Source: Rhizoclosmatium globosum
Taxonomy: Eukaryota > Chytridiomycota > Chytridiomycetes > Chytridiales > Chytriomycetaceae
DNA: 64,000 bases
NCBI GenBank assembly: GCA_002104985.1
Contig: MCGO01000034.1
Coordinates: forward strand, 1 to 64,000
Reading direction: 5' to 3'
Positions 21,710 to 33,290 of the stretch are shown here, in pieces (the stretch's first letter is position 1; each line of letters begins with the position of its first letter). A model generated the notes under the pieces. The model did no database searches, was not told the DNA's origin, and saw nothing but the letters and a program-made list of their open reading frames with translations. A program made the translations under genes and the position numbers.

Positions 21710-24568
21710 ATGGTTAAACTCATATTCACGATTGACCGCAACAAGATCCTTGGCGAAGGGGCCTACAGTGTAGTGTACGAGGGAACATACGAAGACCGCC
21801 AAGTCGCGATCAAGACATTCAAGAAAGCAGCTGGGAAGGTTAACCCTGAACTACTCAAGGCCATTGAGAAAGAGGCGGCAATGGGTGCCCAACTCCGACA
21901 TCCAAACATAATATATTTCTGGGGACAGAGTGTCGATCCTGCGACAGGAGATCCGGTTCTTGTTCTTGACCGTCTTGGAAAGAGTGTGAACGATGCGATC
22001 CGCAAAGACCCGCCTCCCTCAGTCGCCATTCGAAACAAGTGGCTCCTTGATACTGCCAATGCTGTGAATTACTTGCATTCAGAAAACCCGCCAATCATCC
22101 ATCGCGATCTGAAACCCGATAATATCCTGCTGGGTATGTGTTGCCCTTAACTGTGAAAAACACTGCTCACACCAACTACCTGTACAGACATAACATCTAC
22201 TAAAGCCGTCCTTGCTGACTTTGGAAGGAGTACAAGTCTTTCCCTTCACACAACTTACTCAATCAACCATATCCCCAAAATTGGTCACATATTCTTTGCG
22301 GCTCCAGAAGCAACAAAGAAAGGATACATGCCGTCGACCAAGTACGATGTCTTCAGTTTTGGAATGACAATGTATTGCATCCTTACTCGACACTTGCCTT
22401 TTGAGGGTGAAGAAATGATTGACAACCGATGGATTGTAGCAAATTGGATTCATGGGGGTATTCGACCAGATCGGTCTGGCACAAGAAATTATTCCCGGCC
22501 TGTGGATGTCATAGCTGATGTGTCGTGGGATCTTATTGAATGCTGTTGGAACCAAGATGCCCATCAAAGGCCAAGTTTTGCAACAATCATTTCTGATATT
22601 GAGGCATATTGTGGTAAGTAATATCCTTTATTTAAGATTATCCTTCATTTAAGATAAAGAAATTTAAACTGTGGCATAGATCATGAAAAGTGCCTATCAT
22701 CAGGAAAGGCCTTTTATACAAAAAAAGAATATGGAAAGGCAGTGGCCCTTTTTTCCCACGCAGCTAATGAAGGACACGCGTACTGCCAATATTGGTTAGG
22801 AATCTGTTACAAAAATGGTCGTGGAGTGCCTCAAGATTATGCTGAGGCTGTGAAATGGTATCAAAAGTCTGCTGACCAAGGATATGCTTCAGCTCAGAAC
22901 AACTTGGGCTTCTGTTACAAAAAAGGCCACGGAGTGCCTCAAGATTATGCTGAGGCTGTTTGCTGGTATCAAAAGTCTGCTGACCAAGGGAATGCTTCAG
23001 CTCAGAACAACTTGGGGGACTGTTACGCAAATGGTCGTGGAGTGCCTCAAGATTATGCTGAGGCTGTGAAATGGTATCAAAAGTCTGCTGACCAAGGATA
23101 TGCTTCAGCTCAGAACAACTTGGGCTTCTGTTACAAAAAAGGCCACGGAGTGCCTCAAGATTATGCTGAGGCTGTTTGCTGGTATCAAAAGTCTGCTGAC
23201 CAAGGGAATGCTTCAGCTCAGAACAACTTGGGGGACTGTTACGCAAATGGTCGTGGAGTGCCTCAAGATTATGCTGAGGCTGTGAAATGGTATCAAAAGT
23301 CTGCTGACCAACAGAATTCCACAGCTCAGTACAACTTGGGCTTCTGTTACCAGCATGGCCGTGGAGTGCCTCAAGATTATGCTGAGGCTGTAAAATGGTA
23401 TCAAAAGTCTGCTGACCAAGGATATGCTTCAGCTCAGAACAACTTGGGCTTCTGTTACAAAAAAGGCCACGGAGTGCCTCAAGATTATGCTGCGGCCGTG
23501 CACTGGTATCAAAAGTCTGCTCACCAAGGGAATTCCACAGCTCAGAACAACTTGGGGGACTGTTACTATAATGGCCAAGGAGTGCTTCAAGATTATGCTG
23601 AGGCTGTAAAATGGTATCAAAAGTCTGCTGACCAAGGATATGCTTCAGCTCAGAACAACTTGGGCTTCTGTTACAAAAAAGTTCACGGAGTGCCTCAAGA
23701 TTATGCTGCGGCCGTGCACTGGTATCAAAAGTCTGCTGACCAAGGGAATGCTACAGCTCAGAACAACTTGGGGGACTGTTACAAAAAAGGCCACGGAGTG
23801 CCTCAAGATTATGCTGAGGCTGTGAAATGGTATCAAAAGTCTGCTGACCAACAGAATTCCACAGCTCAGTACAACTTGGGCGACTGTTACTATAATGGCC
23901 AAGGAGTGCTTCAAGATCATGCTGAGGCTGTGAAATGGTATCAAAAGTCTGCTGACCAAGGATATGCTTCAGCTCAGAACAACTTGGGCTTCTGTTACAA
24001 AAAAGGCCACGGAGTGCCTCAAGATTATGCTGCGGCCGTGCACTGGTATCAAAAGTCTGCTGACCAAGGGAATGCTACAGCTCAGAACAACTTGGGGGAC
24101 TGTTACAAAAAAGGCCACGGAGTGCCTCAAGATTATGCTGCGGCCGTGCACTGGTATCAAAAGTCTGCTCACCAAGGGAATTCCACAGCTCAGAACAACT
24201 TGGGGGACTGTTACCAGCATGGCCGTGGAGTGCCTCAAGATTATGCTGCGGCCGTGCACTGGTATCAAAAGTCTGCTGACCAAGGGAATGCTTCAGCTCA
24301 GAACAACTTGGGTTTCTGCTACCTAAAAGGCCATGGAGTGCCTCAAGATTATGCTGAGGCTGTGCGCTGGTATCAAAAGTCTGCTGACCAAGGGAATGCT
24401 ACAGCTCAGTACAAGTTGGGTTTCTGTTACGAAAATGGCCATGGAGTGCCTCAAGACTACAATCAAGCTGCAAGTTGGTATCAAAAAGCTGCAGATCAAG
24501 GTCATATAGAAGGAATACGTTGTTTGGCCAATGTCATCAAGAAGAAAGACAGGGGACTCTTAAGGTGA
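21710..24568 (+). CDS. TKL-type kinase with about 17 near-identical Sel1 repeats
   Basis: Three exons encode about 910 residues. Kinase motifs: ILGEGAYSVVYEG, VAIK, IIHRDLKPDNILLG, LADFGRSTS. Introns match those of the 19168 gene in place and phase. The C-terminus is a Sel1 solenoid of about 17 units of 36 residues (typical core GVPQDYAEAVKWYQKSADQG). The start is ATG at 21710; an in-frame TTG lies just upstream. Compared with kinase 2 the repeats are far more alike, so this array grew or was homogenised recently. Likely role: partner-dependent kinase signalling, as for its neighbours. Confidence 0.88.
22742..24480 (+). repeat. 108-base Sel1 repeat array with 216-base higher-order copies
   Basis: Tandem 108-base units, about 17 of them, many differing by only a few bases. 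Two consecutive 216-base blocks (about 22850-23065 and 23066-23281) look identical, showing duplication in pairs. Confidence 0.92.
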
Positions 24569-24608
24569 CTCTGGGCAAGTTGAAAGGCCTAACTCATTTA
24601 TTCAATGC

Positions 24609-25263
24609 TCAAACAAGAAATGAAGCAATAAAAGCAGAAAAAATGATTGAAACACGTAATGCACTTGTTCCCGACTTGGAAGTGTTTGATGCAGCGCCAG
24701 CCTGACCCGCAGAGCCAGGAATGGTCAACACGGGGCCACTTCCACTTCCATCATTTGGAACCCACAACGACGTTGTTGGAACAGCTGCAACACTTCCACC
24801 AGTAGCAACCAGGGCCTTCGCAGTTGTAGTTGTTGAAGGAAGAAGGTTTTGGGCAGCCAAACAATACTGACCCTGAGTAGTCGTCATTGTGCCATAGCCC
24901 GGATCAGCAACGCATCCAGAAGACTCAAAACAAGCCTTTACTTTGGTCGCCTATTGATCACGGATTAGTGGTTTGAACCTTCCCCTTGTTCGATCGCAAC
25001 AAACAAACTCAACTGAATCACAGAGACACGAGTACCAATCCAACTGAACCTTTTCTTTTGGTTGACAGAATACTTCGATTGTTCCTGCGCTTTTGCCGCC
25101 GGAAAAGAGGGTGTTTGTCTGTGGATTGGTTGATCACCAAGGGACTTTAGTTGAATGTTGATCAAGACTCGGAACAAGGGACACTCACCACGCAAACGTT
25201 GAAGTTTGGTTGGTATTGCGCGGGACAGTGCGTGTCGTAGGCGTTGGCAGCGGTGGTTGCCAT
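24609..25263 (-). CDS. Small cysteine-rich surface protein with GPI-like tail, paralogue
   Basis: Three exons starting at ATG 25263 (MATTAANAYDTHCPAQYQ), a middle exon near 25125-25037 (IEVFCQPKEKVQLDWYSCLC) and a last exon about 24951-24609 (VKACFESSGC, then YCLAAQNLL). The cysteine layout, exon count and hydrophobic end (RVSIIFSAFIASFLV) match the gene at 13116-13925. The second donor is GTTGAG, a variant also used by the ABC gene in this window. Unknown function; cell-surface localisation is inferred. Confidence 0.65.
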
Positions 25264-25637
25264 TTGGGACGGGTGACCTGATTGTGTCAAAGTGAAAACC
25301 CAACTTGACTCAGACACAAATTGGAGAACAGGTCATTTCATTCGATTTTATCGCATTAAATATCAGAGATTTTGATGGATACTTTCGAATAGTTTATTGT
25401 GGGCCAATCAGATTTCTTGTGTCAAGCCTTCCATTCCTTCCATTTACAGACTCTCTTCGAACTTCTCCCAAACAAGAACTGTCAACTTTGCCGCGTCTCC
25501 GTCGACCTGTCACGTTCCCTCTGATCACACCCTCTCCGATTGATATCCGATATTGCGTCTATTTGCTACCGACATCGACTTCAGCGACTGTTTGACAACA
25601 TCCATCACTCAAATTTCAACATACAAATAGAACGAAT
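25264..25637. promoter_or_regulatory. Divergent intergenic region
   Basis: 373 bases between the surface gene (-) and the doublecortin gene (+). Short open frame at 25305-25595 has no features. No specific site recognised. Confidence 0.35.
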
Positions 25638-27477
25638 ATGATTGACGAACAAAAGGGAATTAAAGTATACCTGTTCAGGAACGGCGATACGTTTACGCCA
25701 GCAAAACGGATTGTGGTTTCCACTCGCGTCTTCAAGAATTATGAGCAAGTGAGTATTTGGGTTGTCGAAGAGATAGTTGAGGACTGTCGGTCCGAGCGAA
25801 AGAAATGGGCTGGAAGAGGCTTTATGGAATTGGTTGGGAGCGGAGTATATGTTCGAAAGATGGGACACACCATCGACGCAAATGGGAATCTCGTGTCGAA
25901 ACTCCACAACTCTTTTCGAAATGCTAACCAACACTTTCAGTTCCTCCACCGAGCCTCCCAAGATCTCTCCCTCTTACACGGAGCCATAAGGCACCTTTAC
26001 ACACTCTCTGGTGGCGAAGTTACATCCCTCGCCCAACTCAAAGACGGCCACTCATATGTCGGAGTTGCATCCGGCGAGTCATTTAAACAAGTCGCTTACA
26101 AAGTACCTGAAGAACCTGGTGCGTCCCGTCTTGTTGCCGGAACAGGTCTTGGTGGTGGAATCGCGCTTGTCAAGATGCCTGAACTCAGAAAAGTCGTTAA
26201 AGATGCTAAAGATGATGAAGGAGTGTTTACTAGCACGGTATATTGCAATCCCGTTCTCATCTCCCAACAGCCAATACTCACCTCTCGAAAAATACTAGAG
26301 CAAGGGATACAGAGTCGTCGTCTTCCTAAACGGAAACACAAAATGCCCGGACCTAAACATTGTCCTTAACTACCGCACATGCAAAAACTTTGAACGCCTC
26401 CTCACAACCCTCTCCACAATCTTCCAACGCCGAATCCGACGTCTCTACGATGCAGAGTCATACGCACGTCTCACGTCTCTTGCGCAGCTCCATGACGGAC
26501 ATAACCTCGTAGCAGGCGGGGAATTTGATCCGATTATGAAGGTTGCGTATCCGCTTGTGAATCCGTTGATTCCAAAGGAAAAGAATCACGCACATCATGT
26601 TCCGAAAGTGGCTACGTTCTATTTGAATGGGGATCCGTATTATCGTGGATATCAGTTGACGGTCAAGAGGGCAAGGTTTCCGAATCTTCAAGTGGTATGT
26701 TTCCCTTCCCTCGATTAGATTCTCAACTAATACGTCGTACAGCTGATGGACCACCTCACACAAGCACTCGACTTAACACTCGCCTACCGCGTAACAAGAA
26801 TCCACCGGCTCGACAACGGCCACAAACTCACCGACGAAACCTTAGACCCCCTCTTCTCCCCACTCCCCTCCGCACCCTCAAAATTCGTCGTAGTCTGCGG
26901 CGACGACGTCTTCTACAACATCGAATACGACGTGAACGCCCACCAACACTTGATCCTCGGTGCAAACACCGACGACCCCGAGCCCTCCCCCACAACAAAA
27001 CCACATACCCGTCGACTCGTTAAACGAAGCAAAGTAAAAGAAATCAAGAGCCCCGTGAAACCAAAAACCCCAGCAGCCCCAAAGACTCCAGCTTCCAAAA
27101 CCCCAGCTGCCAAAACACCTGCCGCAGTAACAAGACCCACAACCCAGCACCGCCCCAAAACCGTTCCCAAATCCGCAGGCGCATTCCGACACGGCGAAGA
27201 AGGGCTCTACGGGAACGAAACAGGACTCCAAGAATTCGAAACAGGCGAATTCAAAGGCGAACCTACAGCAGCAAAGAAAAAGAAGAAGGGACAGACGATA
27301 AAGTACCATGACGGGACTGTAGTCAACACGGAAGATTTACCACCACTCCCCATGTCACCTGCTCCGCGAGAAATTAAAAAGAAGAAGGATCATGGTGTGA
27401 TGGATGAGAATGAGTTTTCGAATTTGCCGCCGTTGCCGCTGAGTATGCCTGTAAGTCCACCGTCGGATTCTGTGTGA
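25638..27477 (+). CDS. Doublecortin-domain protein with three DCX repeats
   Basis: Four exons encode about 510 residues. DCX1 begins IKVYLFRNGDTFTPAKRI and ends near ESFKQVAYK; DCX2 begins YRVVVFLNGNTKCPDLNI and includes LAQLHDGHNLVAGGEFD; DCX3 begins VATFYLNGDPYYRGYQL and ends FYNIEYDVN. Each shows the DCX pattern: beta strand with N-G, helix after a phenylalanine, then a D-G-H-x-Y/L-V turn. Introns near 25750-25938, 26238-26296 and 26698-26743 keep the frames. The C-terminal 170 residues are basic and Pro/Lys/Ala-rich (KTPAAPKTPA-type repeats), suited to microtubule binding. DCX proteins bind and stabilise microtubules. In a zoosporic fungus the likely place is the flagellar base or axoneme, an inference. 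Start ATG 25638. Confidence 0.88.
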
Positions 27478-27664
27478 GTTATAGGATGGGGCTTTATTTC
27501 GAGTATTTGTGTTTTTTTGTTGTTTTGGTTGAAGTCATATTTTGTACTGCAGTTATTTATATTCATATCTCAATAAAAGGGAAATATACGTACATCATAG
27601 AGAAGACAAATAGGGAGGCAAAAAAGGAAAGAAAGAAAAGAGAAAGAAATCACAAGAGTCCTAA

Positions 27665-30189
27665 TCATTTTGCATACACGGCAGCTACATCCGCCTTGTA
27701 TCTGTTCAGAATAACTTTGCGGTTCAACTTCATAGCCGCAGTCAACATTCCATTTTGTGGAGTCCACTCCTCTGGCGTCAAAATCACACTACCAACAAGT
27801 TCAGCACCCTTGAACCCAACACCCTTCCCAACCTCATTCAAACTCTTGTGTACCAGCGCTCTCACATCCTTACGCGCACACAACTCATTGTAGTCAGCAT
27901 CCGCCCCAAACTCAGCCCGAATCTCCTTCTCAACCGGCTGAATCAACGCAACAGCGAAATTCTGCTGCAAATCTGCATACACACAGATATTCTGCACGTA
28001 TTTAGAAACCTTATAATTCGCCTCCATCTTCTCAAGCGCAATGTACTCCCCATTCGACATCTTGACCAAATTCTTTTTACGGTCAATGAGTACAAGACCA
28101 CCATACTCATTGATTTCCCCGATATCCCCCGTCATAAGCCACCCATCCTCCGTGATTGTATCCCGCGTGAGCTGCTCCTGCCTATAATACCCCTTCATAA
28201 CCGACGGCCCACGCAACCACACTTCACCCCGCGGTCTCGGAACATCAGAAGTCTTATACCCAAGCTCCGCGCAATCGACAAGCTTCATTTCAATACTAGT
28301 CGCAACAGACGTCTCGCCATACTCAAGCGTCCGCGTTAAATCTTGGGCCGCGGCTGTCGCTGCACATTCCGTCATTCCATACCCATTCGCAAGTTTCACA
28401 GTCGTTACGTTCAAGAACTCTTGCGTGGATTTAGGGACGGCGGCGCCTGCTGTCAGCGCGTATCGCAGGCGACCGCCAAACTGGTCTCTGATTTTACTAA
28501 ACACGATTTTGTCGAAAGGTGCAGCGAGGCCAGGCACGCCGTTTCGGAGACACCACAGTTTCGAGTTGTACGCGCTGTTGAAGAGTGCTTGGGCGATGGA
28601 GGAGGACGCGGTGATTTTCTCGGTGACGGCTTTTCGGATTCCTTCCCAGACTTGTGGGACGCCGACAAAGATTGTGGGGCGGAGGGCTTGGACGTCGCCT
28701 TGGCAGTTGCGCATGTTGGCGGATGTGAGGGTTTTGGCGTTTCCGTAGCCGATTGCGACGCCGGAGTAGAGGAGGTTTAGCTCGGAGGTGAATTCGAGGA
28801 TGTGGGCGAGGGGGAGGAAGCCGAGGGAGACGTCGGTTTCTTGGAGGTGCGGCGCGATCCAGTCGCGTCCACCGGCGATGGCTGCGATTACGTTTGTGTT
28901 GGTGAGCATAACTCCTTTTGGTGGACCTGTTTTATTGAGATTTGGTTAGTGTGGAATCAGAGAAGGATGCAAGAAAATACAAACCACTGGATCCAGAAGT
29001 GTACATGATCATAGCGAGATCCTCTTTATCAATCTGTTCAGGCTCAACAGGGGATTCTTCACCCAAAGCCTCCAACTCAGTCAAACTGAGCACTCTCAAA
29101 TGCTTGACGAGCTCCAAAGCCTTAAGTTCCGCGGCACCAGAGTACACAACATTCTTGAGCTCTTTGCACTTTTGCGACACCTTTGCAATCATGGGCAACA
29201 AATCAGCTGACGTGAAGATTGTGGTAACTTCACATTCATTCAGCGAGTGTGTCAACCCTTCTTCTCCAAGTGTCCTGTTTTCCCCAATGAAATTGGTTAG
29301 TACCAGCCTACAACTCCACGTTATAAAAATACTCACGCATAAGCAGTAGTCATAACAATCCCCTGATGAACACAAGCCATCGCCGTGAACATCCAATCAC
29401 GACTACAAACCAGTAAGTCATACGTACGATTCACCGCAACCAACGAAAGCACATACCTAGTATCAGCGAAAATCGTAACCTTATCCCCTTTCCCAACCCC
29501 CAACTTCCCTATAATCAACAAAAATAGTCAACACCAACACACCAAGTGAAATCACAAAAGCAAAAAATACGTACGATACCCAGCAGCCCACTTCCCCACA
29601 ACGCCCTCAGCCTCCTTCCAACTCATCCACTCATACGGCCCCATCTCATAATACACCCACGTCTTAGTCTCAACAACCTCCGTCCCATCCGCAAGCACCT
29701 TCGTAACTAGTTTGTCTTCAGTGTGTGTTTGGAGGAGACGACGGGCGCCGAACACCTTTTTGGCGGGGTAGGTTTTGTAGCCGTGGGAGAAGAGGTCTTG
29801 GATTGTATTTATTCCTGTTTTGTTTTGAGAGGGAGGGGGGTTTAGTATGGGTGGTGGCGGGTGAGAGGGGAGGGGAAGGGGTTGTTGCGAGAGAGATGTG
29901 GGATGTGAAGAACGTTTGTGAAGGATTGGAGACGGATCGGTGCATGGAAGAAGAGGAGGAGGAGGAGGAGGAGCGGAGGAAGGGTTTGAGAGTGGCACTT
30001 TTTGGTGGTATCACTCTAGCGAAGGAACCAAGCAATAAAGTGATGTTGAGTGGGATAAAGGGAACAAATACCTTCGGAAGGACGCTCACGCAATTCTTTA
30101 ACTGAATTCACGTTTCTGTAGATTGGCGTTGAGGTTGGTGTCGCTGTTCCCTCAAGAGCAACGGAAAGGCGCGGGGAAGAGAAGCTCAT
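27665..30189 (-). CDS. Long-chain acyl-CoA synthetase
   Basis: Activates long-chain fatty acids to acyl-CoA using ATP, for lipid synthesis or beta-oxidation. About seven exons join in frame to about 690 residues. The start ATG at 30189 gives MSFSSPRLSVALEGTATPTS and RNVNSVKELRERPSEG, typical for this family. The AMP-binding P-loop MYTSGSSGPPKGVM is rebuilt across an intron; PLAHILEF, NGYGMTE, GWLMTGDIGE and DRKKNLVK follow. The C-terminus is LNRKVILNRYKADVAAVYAK, again typical. The first intron (about 30078-29822) is unusually long for this window, roughly 260 bases, pyrimidine-rich, and open in several frames. No targeting signal is clear. Confident call; which chain lengths it prefers cannot be told. 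Confidence 0.93.
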
Positions 30190-30716
30190 GGGATGCCCAA
30201 TTAACGATGACTTTTTTCCTCAAGATTTTTTTTTTGAACCTCCTCTTCGTTTGAAATGAGATCTTGTTTTATGCTTTGGGTGTAACGGAATGTGACTGTG
30301 ATTTATATCTTCAAATTGGCGTATTAGTAATGACATCTAATCCATGAGGAGGGGCAGGAATAACCGGGAAAGAAAGAGTAAGAGTTGTTATTCTTATATC
30401 AGTGTGCCACCTCATGGTATCTGTGCTTTGCTTTTCAAAACAAATTCTTTACAAGCTTCGGCATTTTCTCCCAGTGTGTCCAGGGTTGTGTCTACTTGAA
30501 GCATTGTAAGATTTTGAATGAGGGTGGGCAGAGGGCATCTCACATATGGCAGTGTTTCATCTTAAAAACCATATAACATTCTCTGAATTAAAATAAGAAT
30601 GATGACATTGTCCATGTCTCATTTCATTTATTCTCCTTTATGTGGATAAATTTGGGGGGATTGAGAAACCAATTGGCACCCACGAGTAAATAGTCGAAGG
30701 AGAAAGCAGCAACCAA
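30190..30716. promoter_or_regulatory. Divergent intergenic region
   Basis: About 530 bases between the acyl-CoA synthetase (-) and the coiled-coil/CUE gene (+). AT-rich; no site recognised. Confidence 0.35.
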
Positions 30717-32280
30717 ATGAGCAACGTATCCAAGGCCGAACTCGAAACCCGCCTCGCCGAAGCGCTTGAGCAAATGGCCGAAAAGGAAAGAGATTTGATT
30801 ATGGCGGCCGAGTTTGGACAGCAGCTTTTGGAGGCAAATGCGAGGCTTCAGGCCCAAGTTGAAGAAGTAAAGATTGGCGGTGGCAGCGATGGTGAGTGTG
30901 TTTGTGTGTGTGTGTGTGTTAACCCTAAGTTGGTTGTACTTACTTGTGTGTTGTTGCTAGAGGTGTCCCAGTTGAAGCTGCGTTTGAGAGGTGTGTACCC
31001 CTTCCCCTTCCTCTCCACCTACTACCCACTACCGACTACCTACAACCCAACTACCACCCCACCAATCCAACTTAATCCACCTTAATCCACCCAAACAACT
31101 CAACCAGAAACCGAAAAGAACGCCGATCGCCAAATCGCCTCACTCACCCGCCAAACCCAAACACTCACATCCGATTTGAGAGCCGCTTTAACAGACGCAA
31201 AAAGAGCGAATCCGAACACGCAAAACAAGTCCGCCAACTTGAATCCGATCTCGATTCGCTGCGTGCAGACTTTGCCGCCCTCTCTCAAAGTGCCCAGAAG
31301 AACGTGTCCTCGCGTGTCACTGTCATTGAAGAGAATAACTCTTCAATTTCTGAAAATGTTATTTCTGATTTGCAGGCGCAGATCCAAGCACTGACTAATG
31401 CGAAGAAGGAGGCAGAGGCTACTGTCCAAAAGACAACGGCTGCCCTTCAGGAATCAATTGTTCGTTTGCATGATCAGGAAGACAGGCTTCAGGCGGCGGC
31501 GGCAATGCGCCAGGTAATTTACGTTCTTTGGCGAGTTAAAGGAGACTAGGGAATAACAACGCTCTAAAACAACCACAAAGGAATTCGAACGCAGAGGCAC
31601 TTTAATCATCCAACTCAAAGACCAAGTCGAAGACCTCTCCACCCGTCTCCAAGAGCTCCAAGACTCCGTATCCGCCGAATCAACAACAGCAGCCACTTCC
31701 TCCACAACAACAACATCCAAACCACTCACCTACAACAAAGACTGGGAATGGACGCCATGGATCCAATCCGTGAAATCAAAAGCATTCGACGGAAACCTGT
31801 CTGGTCTCAAGGAAGAAGTCGAGGAACTCAAGATTCACCGCCAAGAAGCGTTCAACCGTCTCAAGGAACAGATGGACGCTGTTGTTGTTGGTTTCGTGTC
31901 AAACATTCCTGAAGGTGTGCGCACAAATGTCTTGACTCCACTTCAAGGTGTCATGGGTGTTGGTGCTCTTGCTGGATCCGCTAAAGAGGATAAGGAGGAT
32001 ATGAACGTGAGTGGTGGTTTCCTTTTGGTTTTCTTTGTTCTGTTCATTGACACAAACACACATACCATTTCGACAGATTGAAACTATTACTACAATGTTC
32101 CCACACGTTCCTGTCTCTGCTATCGAGCAAGACTTGGCAAAGACTCGTTCAGTGCGTTTGACGATTGAAAATATCCTGAATGGATACGTGGCTCCAACGG
32201 ATGAGAAGCAAAAGGGTCTTTCTGCGGAAGGTGCTGCTAGTGGGTTCAGTTGGACTGTGGCGAATCCTGACGAGGAGTAA
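30717..32280 (+). CDS. Coiled-coil protein with dynein-adaptor-like CC1 box and C-terminal CUE domain
   Basis: About five exons, roughly 430 residues. Near the N-terminus, ERDLIMAAEFGQQLLEAN fits the CC1 box (AAxxG in a coiled coil) that binds dynein light intermediate chain in BICD- and Spindly-type adaptors. A long coiled coil follows to about residue 230, then a conserved-looking Trp motif (DWEWTPWIQ), an amphipathic part and a C-terminal CUE domain (TITTMFPHVPVSAIEQDL ... IENILNGY), which usually binds ubiquitin. The first intron carries a short GT repeat. The exon at about 31108-31512 reads correctly only if one base is added in the run of five A near 31200; see findings. Link to dynein is inference from one motif. 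Confidence 0.72.
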
Positions 32281-32585
32281 CAGCCCTCTACAAGAAGAGT
32301 TCCAAATTATTCTTTCATTCATCCCATCCATCAAGTTATCATTGAATCTGAAAATATAAAAATAAAGTTTGTGTGGGCTGTGTATCAATCCTTGTTTGAT
32401 TATGACCGTGCTTCCAACAGAAAACTATACAGTTCTCCGATTCTAACAGATCAATAATAACGTGAAAATAAACCTTTTATTAGAAGCTCTGGCCCGCCAT
32501 GCATTGACCAACTTTGTCCGCCAACCCAGCATCAATCCCACAATAATTACTTCCAAAAGTACCCCTGGTCATCCAAACTATCAGA
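32281..32585. other. Short intergenic stretch
   Basis: 3' region of the coiled-coil gene (AATAAAG near 32361) and 5' region of the next gene; nothing else seen. Confidence 0.4.
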
Positions 32586-33290
32586 ATGCCATTCAATCAT
32601 GCTATCGCTCGTCGTGCAGGAGGAATCCCACCTGTAGGATTCGTCGCACCTACAGCATCAGCAGCCACAAACGTGAGTCCGCAAAGAATACCAAAAAACA
32701 CTTCCTCTATCCTCAACACACCTAACCTCCTCGCAAAAAAACCCAGGCAACAAACTGCGGCCAAACCCAAACCCTCACTTTCGCAACATGCATCAAAGAC
32801 GCGTTATTGTAACACCGCCTTTCCTTCCCTTCCATAAAGTCCTCACCACTTAAAAATCCCCCCAGCAACCCAACATCCCTCCAAGTCGCTAAAGACATTG
32901 CAACATTCTGCACCCCTCAATCCGTGTTTGGGATGTACGAGCAGTACGCGTGTATCTGTGCAACAGCCACGAAAGTCTCACGATGGTAAAATTTCCTCTG
33001 AATGGGAAGCTTTACTTAAACGCGTGTCAATTTTTTTTAGTTACACTGTAAACTGTCCCGTCGATGCAACGCAATCTGCGATTGCGCAGAATTATATGGA
33101 CGTGAATTGTATTGCTGCGGCTCAGTTGGCGCCTCTGACGACTGCTACGAGTGTTCAGACGACTACGAGTGATACGGGGGCGTTTTTGGCGGTTACGAGT
33201 GCGCCGGCTGGGACGGCTGCGTCGCAGTCGAATGCGTGGAAGGTTGTTGGGTCGGTTGTTGGATTTGTTGTTGCTTGTTTTGTTGCATAA
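32586..33290 (+). CDS. Small cysteine-rich secreted or GPI-type protein
   Basis: Four exons. Exon 1 starts MPFNHAIARRAGGIPP; the following exons give NCGQTQTLTFATCIKDAL, then TFCTPQSVFGMYEQYACIC and VNCPVDATQSAIAQNYMDV, with paired cysteines. A Thr/Ala/Ser linker and a hydrophobic end (VVGSVVGFVVACFVA) suggest GPI attachment. Exon logic and the AxxC spacing recall the genes at 13116 and 24609, so it may be a distant member of the same family. No clear signal peptide at the chosen start. Function unknown. Confidence 0.6.

Noticed and set aside
22742..24480. CRISPR-like spaced repeats
   Set aside because: Units are contiguous coding Sel1 repeats with no unique spacers, in a eukaryotic genome; the ankyrin and GGTAGCATG arrays fail for the same reason.
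22764..24505. Plus- and minus-strand alternative frames over the Sel1 array
   Set aside because: Antisense and off-frame shadows of a 108-base repeat; periodic and without domain features.
29552..29998. Proline-rich N-terminal extension of the acyl-CoA synthetase
   Set aside because: The segment is a pyrimidine-rich intron; a better model starts at ATG 30189 and splices to GINTIQDLF, matching the family N-terminus.
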